This document shows, in pieces, positions 35,658 to 45,003 of a stretch of DNA of 64,000 nt. Source of the DNA: G958295935 sp965224235 (GTDB lineage Bacteria; Chloroflexota; Dehalococcoidia; Lucifugimonadales; Lucifugimonadaceae). The notes below the pieces were generated by a model. The model did no database searches and was not told the origin of the DNA. It saw nothing but the letters and a program-made list of their open reading frames with translations. The first letter of the stretch is position 1, and every line of letters starts with the position of its first letter. The stretch covers positions 2,139,762-2,203,761 of the forward strand of contig CBDCYP010000002.1 in assembly GCA_965224235.1 (NCBI GenBank), read 5' to 3'. The position numbers were made by a program, and so were the translations under genes.

Positions 35658-35693
35658 CGGGCGGCAGTTCAAGAATCTGCCGCCCGCTTTTTA
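35658..35693 (+). terminator. Strong intrinsic terminator inside the transporter operon
   Basis: A perfect 11-bp stem GCGGGCGGCAG/CTGCCGCCCGC, a 9-nt loop and five T residues. It lies between the binding-protein gene and the first permease, so it probably acts as a partial terminator. Confidence 0.8.
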
Positions 35694-35751
35694 TCTGAAA
35701 GAAACCTGTGCAGGCAACGCGTGCGGGACATAGCGGGGCCGGAGGTCGTAG

Positions 35752-36669
35752 TTGAAGCGTTTTCTCGCAAAACGGCTGATCGCCTCGATAGTGATCATGT
35801 GGTTTGCAACCGCTGTGGTGTTCGGGCTCTCGAGGGCGGCCGGCGATCCGACTTTTCTGTTCATAAGCGAGTACACGACCGACGAGGTGATAGCTGAGTG
35901 GCGCAAGGAGTTCGGTCTCGACCGGCCATATCCGATTCAGTACCTCTCCTGGCTCGGCACGGCGATCCGGGGCGACTTCGGCGCCTCGCTGAATGAGGCC
36001 CGGCCGGCAATCGACGTAGTGGTACAGAGGCTTCCGGCGACACTGCAACTGGCCGCGGTGTCTTTCGTGTTCGCTATCGCCATCGGCATCCCAATTGGCG
36101 TACTTTCCGCCGTCAAACGCGGCTCCTGGTGGGACCTTGGGGGAAGAGTATTCGCCCTGATCGGTCAGGCCACACCCAATTTCTGGATGGGTATCATGCT
36201 CGTCCTGCTCTTTTCGGTCCAGTTTGGGTTGTTGCCGACATCCGGTCGCGGCGGACTTGACCACTACGTACTGCCGGCCATCACGCTCGGTTCCGGTTCC
36301 GCCGCGGGACTGGTCCGCCTGACGCGGTCAGCAATGCTCGAGATGCTTGACTCCGAGTTCGTCAAGTTTGCGCGGGCGAAGGGCGTGCCGGTACAGACCG
36401 TCGTGTGGAAGCACGCCTTCCGCAACTCGCTGATCGTGCCGGTTACGTACGCCGGACTCATCCTTGCGGCGTTCACTACCGGTACCGTGGTCGTCGAAAC
36501 GGTGTTCGGCTGGCCTGGGATAGGGCGGCTTGCGGTCACTGCAATCAACGACAACGACTTCCCGGTAATGAGCGCCACGGTCCTGTTGTTCACGTTCATG
36601 TACTTGGTCGTGAACTTTATTGTCGATATTTCCTACGCTCTAATCGATCCGCGAATTAGGCGGGCGTAG
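35752..36669 (+). CDS. Peptide-type ABC permease (DppB-like)
   Basis: A 305-residue inner-membrane protein with about six helices. The N-terminus (KRFLAKRLIASIVIMWFATAVVFGLSRAAGDP) is the DppB type. The permease signature is visible near residue 205: ARAKGVPVQTVVWKHAFRNSLIVPVTYAG, the EAA loop contacting the ATPase. It forms the channel with the next gene. TTG start at 35752 follows a weak GGAGG-like stretch. The stop is 9 bp before the next permease. No ATPase gene is present in the operon, so an ATPase encoded elsewhere must energise it. Confidence 0.92.
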   Translation: MKRFLAKRLIASIVIMWFATAVVFGLSRAAGDPTFLFISEYTTDEVIAEWRKEFGLDRPYPIQYLSWLGTAIRGDFGASLNEARPAIDVVVQRLPATLQLAAVSFVFAIAIGIPIGVLSAVKRGSWWDLGGRVFALIGQATPNFWMGIMLVLLFSVQFGLLPTSGRGGLDHYVLPAITLGSGSAAGLVRLTRSAMLEMLDSEFVKFARAKGVPVQTVVWKHAFRNSLIVPVTYAGLILAAFTTGTVVVETVFGWPGIGRLAVTAINDNDFPVMSATVLLFTFMYLVVNFIVDISYALIDPRIRRA

Positions 36670-36678
36670 AGGCCTTCG

Positions 36679-37584
36679 ATGGCTACCCTTGACGCAGAAG
36701 TAGAACTCGTCCACTCCGAAATCGGGGACCGGACGGCGGCCGGACAAATTTGGCACATAATCCGGCGATACCCGTTGCTACCCGCGGTTGTTCTGATTGC
36801 GGTGGCGATATCGGCCATTTTCGCATCGGTTCTGACGACATACGATCCCCAATATGGAGATTTGGCCGCACAGGTTTCGCCTCCTTTCTGGCACGAGGAC
36901 GGCTCCACGGAGCACCTGCTTGGCACAGACGCGCTCGGCCGTGACATCGTGGCCCGTCTGCTTTTCGGCGCCCGGCTCTCTCTTTCGATAGCGAGCATAG
37001 TGCTGGTAGCCGGCGGCGTCGCGGGCACGCTGTTGGGGATGATCGCCGGCTACTACACCGGGTGGGCAGACGAGGCGATCATGCGATTCGTGGATCTGAC
37101 GCTTGGCGTGCCGTTTATTCTCGTTGCGTTGGTCTCCGTAATCGTGTTTGGCGCGAGCCTCGAACTCATCATCACCCTTCTGGTTATCTTTAGCTGGAGC
37201 GGATTCGCCCGCCAGGTCCGGGCCGAGACGATTCGCCTTAAGGAGACGGACTACATCTCATACGCCCAACTGTCAGGCGCGTCGACGGCCAGAATCTTCC
37301 TCCGTCACTTGTTGCCCGGAGTGTTTAACACAGTGCTCGTGATCGCGACGCTGCAAGTCGGCGCCCTGATCATCGCAGAGTCGTCGCTGAGCTTCCTGGG
37401 CGTTGGAATTCCCGCGCCCAGGCCGGCCTGGGGAGTGATGGTGGCTGATGGACGGAACTTCGTGCACTTCGCGTACTGGATCTCACTATTCCCGGGCCTG
37501 GCAATATTCCTGCTCTCGTATGCTTTGAACTTCATAGGAGACTGGACCCGTGACCGGCTCGACCCGCGTCTGAGGCAGATATAG
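36679..37584 (+). CDS. Peptide-type ABC permease (DppC-like)
   Basis: A 301-residue inner-membrane permease. An N-terminal cytoplasmic segment and first helix (LLPAVVLIAVAISAIFASVLTTY) precede the hallmark HLLGTDALGRDIVARLLFGARLSLSIA of DppC proteins. The EAA loop reads QLSGASTARIFLRHLLPGVFNTV. The C-terminus (NFIGDWTRDRLDPRLRQI) is diagnostic of the family. It pairs with the DppB-like permease directly upstream. It is followed by a DUF1800 gene in the same direction after about 70 bp. Confidence 0.92.
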   Translation: MATLDAEVELVHSEIGDRTAAGQIWHIIRRYPLLPAVVLIAVAISAIFASVLTTYDPQYGDLAAQVSPPFWHEDGSTEHLLGTDALGRDIVARLLFGARLSLSIASIVLVAGGVAGTLLGMIAGYYTGWADEAIMRFVDLTLGVPFILVALVSVIVFGASLELIITLLVIFSWSGFARQVRAETIRLKETDYISYAQLSGASTARIFLRHLLPGVFNTVLVIATLQVGALIIAESSLSFLGVGIPAPRPAWGVMVADGRNFVHFAYWISLFPGLAIFLLSYALNFIGDWTRDRLDPRLRQI

Positions 37585-37652
37585 ATGCGGTTGCTACTGC
37601 ATCGGCATGTCGTAATCTGGCACGAAACTGATTGCAGAATGGAGGATGGCGG

Positions 37653-39026
37653 ATGACGACACGCGAACGAACGGATGTAGCGCTGATCGGCCACTTGATG
37701 CGCAGGGCCGCATTTGGGATGCCTGCACTGGAACTGGAACGGCTGGCCGCAAAGGGCTACGACGCCGTGGTCGACGATCTGGTCGACTATGAAAAGTTCG
37801 GGCCGTTTGAAGCGGATCTGCTGAACCGTTACCACGCTGAACATACAGACGGCGAGGGATGGGCCCCGCTGCTGATCATGTACCGGATGGTCAATTCACG
37901 TCGGCCGCTTCAGGAGAAGATGGCGCTGATGTGGCACGGCGTTTTTGCAACAGGCAGCGCCAAGGTTATGAGTGGGCCAATGATGCGCCAACACTTTGAG
38001 ATGTTGCGCGGGTTCGCCGTCGATAATTTCGCCGACATTCTGAAGCAGCTTTCCCGAGACCCGGCGATGCTGTTTTGGCTCGACCAGCAGAACAACCACG
38101 CTACGGCCGTAAACGAGAACTGGGGGCGGGAACTCCTGGAACTGTTCTCGATGGGAGTAGGCAACTACACCGAGGACGACGTCAGGGAATGTGCGAGGGC
38201 GTATACGGGCTGGACGATCGATCAGGTAATTCCGCGTTACCCGTTCGGGCAACAAGGCGGATCGTTCGTGTATAGGGAGGATGACCACGACCACGGCCAG
38301 AAGACTTTCCTGGGGAGGACCGGGAACTTCAACGGGGACGATATCGTCGACATCGTCGTGGACGAGCCAGCGACTGCGCAGTTCGTCGGACGCGAGGTCC
38401 ACAATTTCTTCATAGCGGACGAGCCAGTGCAGGATGAAATCGACTCCATCGCTGAGTCGTACATGCAGAACGGCCACGAGATGCGGGAGGTGATGCGGGA
38501 TCTATTCAAATCCGAATTTTTCAAAGAAGCACGATTCAGACGAGTGCGCAATCCGGTGGAGCACGTGATAGGCACGATCAAGTTAACTGGTGAGTACGAG
38601 GACCCGTACGAGTATGGCCTGTACCGGCTCCCGCGCACGGCGACGATAATGGGGCAACAGTTGCTGAACCCACCCACGGTTGAGGGATGGCACACAGGCC
38701 GCGAGTGGATAGATTCAGCTTTGCTGATGGAACGTGTGAACTTTGCTGTCGAGCGTCTCGGTAACCAGGATGCGCCCGGCGTGATGAGCATGATCCGGCG
38801 AATCTCTGAAGGACGGGACTGGATCACTCCGGAGCAGCTATTGGACGCGGCTCTATACGAGATGGGGGCTCTTGAACTCGAACCAAAGAGCCGCCGGGCG
38901 CTTCTGGAAGAGATGGGTATCTGGGATCGGATACCATGCGACGAGATGGGTATGGAACAGTTCGAATCCGCCGCCCTCGAAGCGTTCGAGTTAATTGCGG
39001 CGTCTCGGGAGTACCAGTTGGGTTGA
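37653..39026 (+). CDS. DUF1800 domain-containing protein
   Basis: About 457 residues. The start (LIGHLMRRAAFGMPALELERLAAKGYDAVVDDLVDYE) and the middle (MALMWHGVFATG and ENWGRELLELFSMGVGNYTEDDVRECARAYTGWT) are the typical DUF1800 blocks, followed by LLNPPTVEGWHTGREWI. DUF1800 and DUF1501 proteins nearly always occur together and are thought to act in the cell envelope or in export, though the biochemistry is unknown. GGAGG 7 bp before ATG 37653 fixes the start. No signal peptide is seen. The DUF1501 partner follows after about 70 bp. Confidence 0.9.
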   Translation: MTTRERTDVALIGHLMRRAAFGMPALELERLAAKGYDAVVDDLVDYEKFGPFEADLLNRYHAEHTDGEGWAPLLIMYRMVNSRRPLQEKMALMWHGVFATGSAKVMSGPMMRQHFEMLRGFAVDNFADILKQLSRDPAMLFWLDQQNNHATAVNENWGRELLELFSMGVGNYTEDDVRECARAYTGWTIDQVIPRYPFGQQGGSFVYREDDHDHGQKTFLGRTGNFNGDDIVDIVVDEPATAQFVGREVHNFFIADEPVQDEIDSIAESYMQNGHEMREVMRDLFKSEFFKEARFRRVRNPVEHVIGTIKLTGEYEDPYEYGLYRLPRTATIMGQQLLNPPTVEGWHTGREWIDSALLMERVNFAVERLGNQDAPGVMSMIRRISEGRDWITPEQLLDAALYEMGALELEPKSRRALLEEMGIWDRIPCDEMGMEQFESAALEAFELIAASREYQLG

Positions 39027-39098
39027 TCGGCGCATCACGCGGTTCGCCCGCGTCGCATTGACAAGCGAGCACGTCCAGACATAAGGACAATATGGACC

Positions 39099-40274
39099 AT
39101 GACGACTTACCGCTCAGACCGAAACGGAAAAAAACGTAACGCCGTCCCTGTATTGGTGGTGTTGCAACTATCCGGCGGCAACGACTTCCTGAACACGGTG
39201 GCGCCATACGGCGACGGTCTGTACTACGACTTCCGGCCGACGACCGGAATTGCCGAGGACAAGGTGATACCCCTCGACGGCCGTTTCGGCCTTCACCCGG
39301 CGATGGGAAGGATCAAGGACCTGTGGGACCGGGGGAACGTTGCCGTCGTAAACGGAATCGGCTACCCGAAACCGGACCGCTCTCACTTCCGGTCGATGGA
39401 CATCTGGCACACAGCGGAACCGGAAAAGTTGATCGCCGAAGGATGGCTCGGAAGAGTGATCAGGGAACTCGATCCGCAGAAGCAAAACGTCTGCACAGGT
39501 GTCAGCTTCGGAACAGGAATGCCCAGGGCGATGTATCTATCCGGGACTCCGGCGATGTCCGTTTCGCAACTCGAGGGTTACGGGCTGCTGACGACACTGT
39601 CGGGCGAGAAGCAACGTCGCGCGCTGAATGCGTTCACCCGCATGTACATGCCGGAGGAGTTTGAAGAGCAGAACATGATGCTCGAACACATCGGCCAGAC
39701 CGGAATCGACGCGATGACCGGCGCCGATTTGCTCAAGGCGGCGCCCGTCGGTTACCGGTCAAACGTGGAATACGCGCCCGATCCCTTGTCACAAAGTCTC
39801 AGGGGGATCGCACAGGTTCACCTGGCCGGTCTCAGCGCCCGCGTCTTCTATACGCAGATCGGCGGGTTTGACGTGCACGGCAATGAAGTAAACATGCAGT
39901 CGAAGCTCTGGGACAACGTGTCACGGTCGGTCGGTGATTTCTTCGATGACCTGAAGGAGCACGACGCAGCAGACGAGGTCGTGATGTTGGTCTTCACTGA
40001 ATTCGGAAGGCGTGTCAAGGACAACGGCAACGGAACGGATCACGGCTCAGGCGGAGGGGCGTTCCTGATCGGCGAGCGTGTGAACGGGGGGTTCTATTCG
40101 GACTATCCGTCGCTGGCGCCCAGTGAACAACTGAACGGCGACCTTCACTTCAATAACGACTTCAGGTCGCTCTATTCGTCGGTGCTTGACCAGTGGCTCG
40201 GCATCAATCCTGCGCCGATCGTCAACGGAAAGTTCGATCAGTTCGACAACATGGTGACCTCTCCGGCGGGATAG
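39099..40274 (+). CDS. DUF1501 domain-containing protein
   Basis: A 391-residue protein of the alkaline-phosphatase-like DUF1501 family. It opens with VLVVLQLSGGNDFLNTVAPYGDGLYYDFRPTTGI, has NVAVVNGIGYPKPDRSHFRSMDIWHTA, then FYTQIGGFDVHGNE, and VVMLVFTEFGRRVKDNGNGTDHGSGGGAFLIG near the end. Asp, His and Glu in these motifs are the putative metal site. A Tat-type signal often found in the family is absent. It is downstream of its usual DUF1800 partner and 14 bp before a beta-propeller gene, suggesting one operon with a shared surface-associated role. Confidence 0.9.
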   Translation: MTTYRSDRNGKKRNAVPVLVVLQLSGGNDFLNTVAPYGDGLYYDFRPTTGIAEDKVIPLDGRFGLHPAMGRIKDLWDRGNVAVVNGIGYPKPDRSHFRSMDIWHTAEPEKLIAEGWLGRVIRELDPQKQNVCTGVSFGTGMPRAMYLSGTPAMSVSQLEGYGLLTTLSGEKQRRALNAFTRMYMPEEFEEQNMMLEHIGQTGIDAMTGADLLKAAPVGYRSNVEYAPDPLSQSLRGIAQVHLAGLSARVFYTQIGGFDVHGNEVNMQSKLWDNVSRSVGDFFDDLKEHDAADEVVMLVFTEFGRRVKDNGNGTDHGSGGGAFLIGERVNGGFYSDYPSLAPSEQLNGDLHFNNDFRSLYSSVLDQWLGINPAPIVNGKFDQFDNMVTSPAG

Positions 40275-40288
40275 CCAATACTCTCGAC

Positions 40289-41401
40289 ATGACCACTACC
40301 AGTCAAGCATCGACCGATTGGATCGACGCAAACAGACGCTCGTACCCGACGCTGTTACGCATCGGGCATAAGTACGAGACGACCCTGGGGCAAAGGCTCG
40401 CGGTCGGCGGTTTTAGGGGCCCGCAGGACATAGCGATCGGTCCTCAAAACTCGTACTTTGTACTTAACCGGGGGAATTCCAACCTGGATCAGGTCCCGAC
40501 GACGCGATATATCCGCGTAAACATTGAAGACGAAGGGTATGAGAACGACATCGTGCCAGAAGTGGACGGAGTCGTCTCCGGACCGGATGACGAACGCTTT
40601 CCGTCCCCGGTGATGTGCGTGATGGACAGCAAAGGCGCCATGTTCAGCACCGATGAGCGCGCAAATGCAGTCCTGACGACAAAAACCAGTGGAGAAACGG
40701 TTGGTGTGTGGGGAGAATCGGGCACCGGTCCAGGACACCTCAATGGTCCGTCGGGGATAGCGCTCAGCCCCGACGAGACGCTTTGGATCGTCAACTCCCG
40801 CGACCATCGAATCCAGCATTTCACGCGAAATGGCGAGTATCTCGGAGGGTTTGGGGAATTCGGAACCGAACCGGGCCAGCTCAATTACCCATGGGGCATC
40901 TCGGTCGACCCGCTGAGCGGCACGTTGGTCGTCGCTGATTGGCGCAATAGCCGCATCCAGCGCTTCACGACCGGGGGAGAGCTACTGCAAATTATCGGCC
41001 GCCCCGGCTCAGGTGTCGGTGAGCTCGACCATCCCAGCGGCGTGGCTGTCGACAAATTCGGGGACATCTACGTAGCCGACCGCGACAACCATAGGGTGTT
41101 GATGTTCAACTGGCGCGGTCTGTTCGTCGAGTCTTTCAGGGGCGATGCAACCATCAATCCCCGCGGTATAAGCAGGTTGATGGGTAACCCCGACATCTTG
41201 CGCCAACGGGACAACGTGATCAATCTCGACCGCGAGAAACGGTTGAAGTTTCCTACGTCGGTACGGGTCGACGATGAAGGCCGGCTGTTCATCGCCGACA
41301 CGGGCCGATATCGGGTACAGATTTACAAGAAATTGTGTCGGGTACTGGATCCCGGCGAAGTCGAAGACGCCTCGCTCCACACCGATCCCGGCCTCAATTA
41401 G
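40289..41401 (+). CDS. NHL-repeat six-bladed beta-propeller protein
   Basis: About 370 residues with at least four NHL repeats: GTGPGHLNGPSGIALSPDETLWIVNSRDHRIQHF, GTEPGQLNYPWGISVDPL, GSGVGELDHPSGVAVDKFGDIYVADRDNHRVLMF and a last FPTSVRVDDEGRLFIADTGRYRVQIY. These propellers bind protein, RNA or glycans or act as lyases. The N-terminal part is less regular, and no signal peptide is visible. The start at ATG 40289, after the upstream stop at 40274, was preferred to a frame overlapping the DUF1501 gene. It ends the operon with the DUF1800/DUF1501 pair. Confidence 0.85.
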   Translation: MTTTSQASTDWIDANRRSYPTLLRIGHKYETTLGQRLAVGGFRGPQDIAIGPQNSYFVLNRGNSNLDQVPTTRYIRVNIEDEGYENDIVPEVDGVVSGPDDERFPSPVMCVMDSKGAMFSTDERANAVLTTKTSGETVGVWGESGTGPGHLNGPSGIALSPDETLWIVNSRDHRIQHFTRNGEYLGGFGEFGTEPGQLNYPWGISVDPLSGTLVVADWRNSRIQRFTTGGELLQIIGRPGSGVGELDHPSGVAVDKFGDIYVADRDNHRVLMFNWRGLFVESFRGDATINPRGISRLMGNPDILRQRDNVINLDREKRLKFPTSVRVDDEGRLFIADTGRYRVQIYKKLCRVLDPGEVEDASLHTDPGLN

Positions 41402-41597
41402 AGCCGTCTCGCACCTGAATTCGTTTAGGGGGTCCTCCCCCTTCAAAGGCGGCGGGAATGAGCCTGTCTTAAATGGCCGGCTCCTCCGCCGTTTCCCGCG
41501 TAGTTCCCCGTCGTTGTCGCAGCGACGCCGTCGTTCCGGTGAAAACGGGAAACCAATCCGTCCTGTGGTTTCCCGACCCCCGCCAGGTCCATGACTG

Positions 41598-42515
41598 TCA
41601 CCGAAAGTGACGCTTGACATCGGACGCGTAGCGCTGGCCGAGGTCGTTTGCGTTATCTTCGAGCCAACTGCTCAGCGCTGTTGTTCCCGATGGCGCCGCG
41701 TCGGACGCAAACAGGCCTGCCATGAGGCCGTCGACTTCGTCGCGAGTGAGCACAACGTCGCGCATCATCACACCTACCACGCGGGTCAGATTGAGGCCCA
41801 GGGATGGGGGAGTAGGTACGAGACGGCATGGGACTCCCATCGCGGAGGCAAGCAGGCGTAGTAAAGCCTCGAAGGAGAGTGTCTCCGGCCCTGCCGCGTC
41901 GACAACGGTGTTCCCTTCCTGGGAAGCGGCGGCCACTGCATGGTCCGCCAAGTCGCCGGCGTATATAGGTTGGATCGGGTAGTCGCCGCTCCCGCAAATG
42001 GGGAAGAACGGGAAGCGCCGCAGCGCCCAGGCCATGTTGTTGAGGAGCAGGTCACCGGCGCCAAAGGTCAGGGTTGGCCTGATGATGGCGTAAGGGATGC
42101 CGAAGCGTTTCAGCGATTCCTCCGCGCGCGCCTTGCCCCTGAAGTACGGCAGGCTGGACCCGGAGGAGGCGTTCGATACAGAGATGTGGACTATTCGGCT
42201 GATCCCGGCCTTCGCGGCGGCTTCGAACAATACACCCGAGTGTTCGACCGCGCGGTCGAAGGTGGTCCGGCCCGGTTCAAACCGCACCCAATAGGTGTTA
42301 TAGAGCACGCTGGCGCCCTGCATCGACCGGTACAGACCGTCAGGGTCGGAGAAGTCCAAAGGCGCCGCTTTGACCCGGCCGCCGAAGGGATCCCGACGGT
42401 TCGGGTGGCCAGTTAAGGTTTTTACGCGGACCCCGTCGTCCAGCAAACGCCGGGAGATGTACCGGCCGGTGTAGCTGAAGGCGCCTGTGACGACGGCTGA
42501 ATCGGGGTGCGGCAT
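41598..42515 (-). CDS. NmrA-like NAD(P)-binding protein (atypical SDR)
   Basis: About 305 residues. The N-terminus AVVTGAFSYTGRYISRRLLDDGVRVKTLTGHP is a Rossmann loop with a variant GxxxYTG motif typical of NmrA/complex-I-type atypical SDRs. DPDGLYRSMQGASVLYNTYWVRF, then RIVHISVSNASSGSSLPYFRGKARAEESL, and RPTLTFGAGDLLLNNMAWALRRFPFFPI follow. The catalytic Tyr-Lys pattern is modified (YFRGKA), so it may bind NAD(P) without classical dehydrogenase activity. ATG 42515, with GGAG upstream, gives the usual N-terminus; an ORF start at 42578 would add an unusual leader. It is convergent with the beta-propeller operon. Confidence 0.82.
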   Translation of the reverse strand: MPHPDSAVVTGAFSYTGRYISRRLLDDGVRVKTLTGHPNRRDPFGGRVKAAPLDFSDPDGLYRSMQGASVLYNTYWVRFEPGRTTFDRAVEHSGVLFEAAAKAGISRIVHISVSNASSGSSLPYFRGKARAEESLKRFGIPYAIIRPTLTFGAGDLLLNNMAWALRRFPFFPICGSGDYPIQPIYAGDLADHAVAAASQEGNTVVDAAGPETLSFEALLRLLASAMGVPCRLVPTPPSLGLNLTRVVGVMMRDVVLTRDEVDGLMAGLFASDAAPSGTTALSSWLEDNANDLGQRYASDVKRHFR

Positions 42516-42604
42516 AGTGTCCGACTCCTTGCGTGCAGGACTGACCTGGCGGCAGGTATTTCCACCATTTTCGCTCACGCAAAGGCATCCTGAAATCGGT
42601 CCGG

Positions 42605-42712
42605 ACTGTAAACGTTTGTAATCGTTAGTGGACCGAAGAATCTAATGTCTGCAGAGCAGGGTGAACCGACTCTCGACCAGAGACCCTTCGACTTCGCTCA
42701 GGGTGACATATT
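42605..42712. repeat. Intergenic repeat related to 27750-27908
   Basis: It shares the CGGACTG-AAACGTT segment, an AATGTCTGCA segment and the ACCCTTCGACTTCGCTC motif in the same order and spacing as the copy at 27.8 kb. Confidence 0.5.
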
Positions 42713-42721
42713 AGGCGCCGT

Positions 42722-43345
42722 CTAAGACTCGCCGCTGAATATGATCACTCGACTGCCCGTGGATTGGATGGGACGATTGGTGGGACCGTCACTCAACGCC
42801 AGCAGGTTGGCGACCTGTTCCGGCGAGATGGTCTTCTGTTCGCGCATCACGTACCAGCTAACCGGCTCGTCGCAAGGCGGGGTTGTTTTCGAGCCGTCGT
42901 AGCGATAGTAACTGAGTTCGTTTGATGCGTAATCACCGGCGTTGAGCGTGAAGCCGCCGCTGACGGTATTACCTGCTGCCGGGGCGGCATCGAGAATCGC
43001 TTGAACCACGGGGCTGGGCTCACCCATTCTAAACAACAGCCCCACCACTGCCAGGTTGCCAGCGAAATCGGCGTGGACCAGATGCAGTTCCGCGGCAAAA
43101 CTGACACCGTCCACGTGATGTTCCGAGGGTGAATGAAGGTGCGCCGACTTCAACGTGAAGGTCTGCTGACCGACGGTAAAATTGTTACCAGACACGTAGT
43201 CTACGTGCACCGCATGGCCGTCGTTACGCACGGCTGTCGCGTCGCCGCTGTATGAGAACGAAACAGGCGTCGCGTCGCCTGCTGTGTACCCAGTAATATC
43301 GATCGGCGACTGTTGCGTTCCGTTGGCGCAAGCTGCGTACTATCA
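42722..43345 (-). pseudogene. Alpha-carbonic anhydrase, N-terminally truncated
   Basis: The frame reads from CANGTQQSPIDITGYTAGDATP through VRNDGHAVHVDYVSG, then LKSAHLHSPSEHHVDGVSFAAELHLVHADF, where HLH and the His of ELHLVH are the three zinc ligands, and TTPPCDEPVSWYVM near the C-terminus. It is thus an alpha-type carbonic anhydrase (CO2 hydration, usually exported). Stops near 43336-43345 close the frame just before the QSPID block. The signal peptide and the early Trp-containing segment are missing. The only starts, such as GTG 43231, leave a protein of 169 residues that keeps the zinc ligands but loses part of the fold. It is a truncated gene or a remnant. Confidence 0.7.
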
Positions 43346-43758
43346 CGCAAACCTAACGCCGCGACCGCTGCATCGTCAATGTGGCGCCGAGTAGTTCGCA
43401 GCGTACGGCCCAGCAATCCGTGCGGGCATCACAGTACACCGGTTACCGCGGCCCGGCTGAATATGAGAGGAGGTGGTAATATAACGCCCAAACTATCAGG
43501 CATCCGAATTCATCTCCAAACCCGACACTTACGCCAACCCGGGGTGACTCCAGTGATCCGAATGGGGGATCGAGTCGACTGGATCAGGAGTCGAAGGCCA
43601 ACGCAACGTCACCGGGGGTCACGGGAGTTTCGTTACTGACGAGAGCGAGATGTCAGGTTAGGTCTTCAATCCCGGCGTCGCCGAACCCCAAAGGCGTAAA
43701 CGCGAACAATGAAAGACTCACAGATCACTCATCATTTCGGACGGAGCGCGGTCAGCCA

Positions 43759-45003
43759 ATGAATTCCCGGGAACTCCAGATTGAAGTCGAAGGGCTATGG
43801 AAGGTGTTCGGCGACCATCCGGAGCGGGTAATGGAACCTGCGAACGCCGGAAAGAGCCGCGCAGATATCCAGGAGGAGATGGATCTGGTCGTTGCCCTTC
43901 GAGACGTCACGTTCGGGGTCGCTCCCGGTGAGATATTCGTGGTCATGGGCCTTTCGGGCAGCGGCAAGTCAACCCTCGTTCGCTGCCTGATAAGGCTGAT
44001 CGAAGCGACTCAAGGGCGGGTACTGTTCGATGGCGAGGACGTTTTCAGTTATACGCGGGAGCAGTTGATCCAGTTCCGCCGCCAGAAGGTCGCCATGGTG
44101 TTTCAGCACTACGGACTACTGCCTCACCGCCGGGTTTTGGACAACGTGGCGTATGGCCTTGAGATTCAGGGTGTTGAAACGGACGAACGATATCGGGCGG
44201 CTCGTGAAGCGATTGCGACCGTCGGGCTGGACGGCTGGGAGGGCTACTTCCCGCGAGAGATGAGCGGCGGGATGCAGCAACGGGTTGGATTAGCCAGGGC
44301 GCTCGCCGTAGACGCTGACGTGCTTCTGATGGATGAACCGTTCAGCGGGCTGGATCCTCTCATACGACGGGAGATGCAAAATCAACTGATCTCTCTCCAG
44401 ACGGAGCTTCACAAGACCATCGTTTTCATTACGCATGACCTTAACGAAGCGCTGAAAGTTGGCGACCGCATAGCAATCATGCGCGACGGAGAGATCATTC
44501 AGCAGGGCGCGCCGGAGGAGATCGTCACTCTGCCAGCGGACGACTACGTATCGGAGTTTGTTCAGGACGTCTCCAAAGCCAAAGTCATCCAGGCCAGGGC
44601 CATCATGCAGGATGCGGACGCGGTTATCCACGAATGGCAAGGTCCGCGAGCGGCGCTGAACATTATGAAGAGCCTCAACGTGAATTGGGTGTTTCTGCTG
44701 GGGCGCGACGGAAACCTGAAAGGGCTCGTGACGGAGGATCATGCGGCGGCATTGGCCCGCGATCGAGTTGAGCGACTGCAAGATGTGCAGACCGAATCAG
44801 TCATGACCGCAAGCCCTGACGACTACATCGAAGACATCATACCCATGGCGGCCCGAACCCATCATCCGATAGGAGTGGTCGACGAAAGCGGACTGCTGCT
44901 AGGTGAAATCCACCGCGGCGCGCTGCTTGCCGGGATGGTTGAAGGCGGGTTAGGCGAGGTCAATGCTGACACCGGACAGGAGAACAGGCAATGGCAGGGT
45001 TGA
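43759..45003 (+). CDS. proV: Betaine/proline ABC transporter ATPase (ProV-like)
   Basis: A 414-residue ATPase. Walker A is GLSGSGKST (about residue 75), the signature MSGGMQQRVGLARAL, Walker B VLLMDEPFSGLDPL, and the H-loop ITHD. An N-terminal segment (LWKVFGDHPERVMEPANAGKSRADIQEE) and a C-terminal CBS pair (about 280-400) are typical of ProV/OpuAA, where CBS domains sense ionic strength. It energises import of glycine betaine, proline betaine or similar compatible solutes. It overlaps the permease gene by 13 bp. First of a three-gene operon. Confidence 0.93.
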   Translation: MNSRELQIEVEGLWKVFGDHPERVMEPANAGKSRADIQEEMDLVVALRDVTFGVAPGEIFVVMGLSGSGKSTLVRCLIRLIEATQGRVLFDGEDVFSYTREQLIQFRRQKVAMVFQHYGLLPHRRVLDNVAYGLEIQGVETDERYRAAREAIATVGLDGWEGYFPREMSGGMQQRVGLARALAVDADVLLMDEPFSGLDPLIRREMQNQLISLQTELHKTIVFITHDLNEALKVGDRIAIMRDGEIIQQGAPEEIVTLPADDYVSEFVQDVSKAKVIQARAIMQDADAVIHEWQGPRAALNIMKSLNVNWVFLLGRDGNLKGLVTEDHAAALARDRVERLQDVQTESVMTASPDDYIEDIIPMAARTHHPIGVVDESGLLLGEIHRGALLAGMVEGGLGEVNADTGQENRQWQG

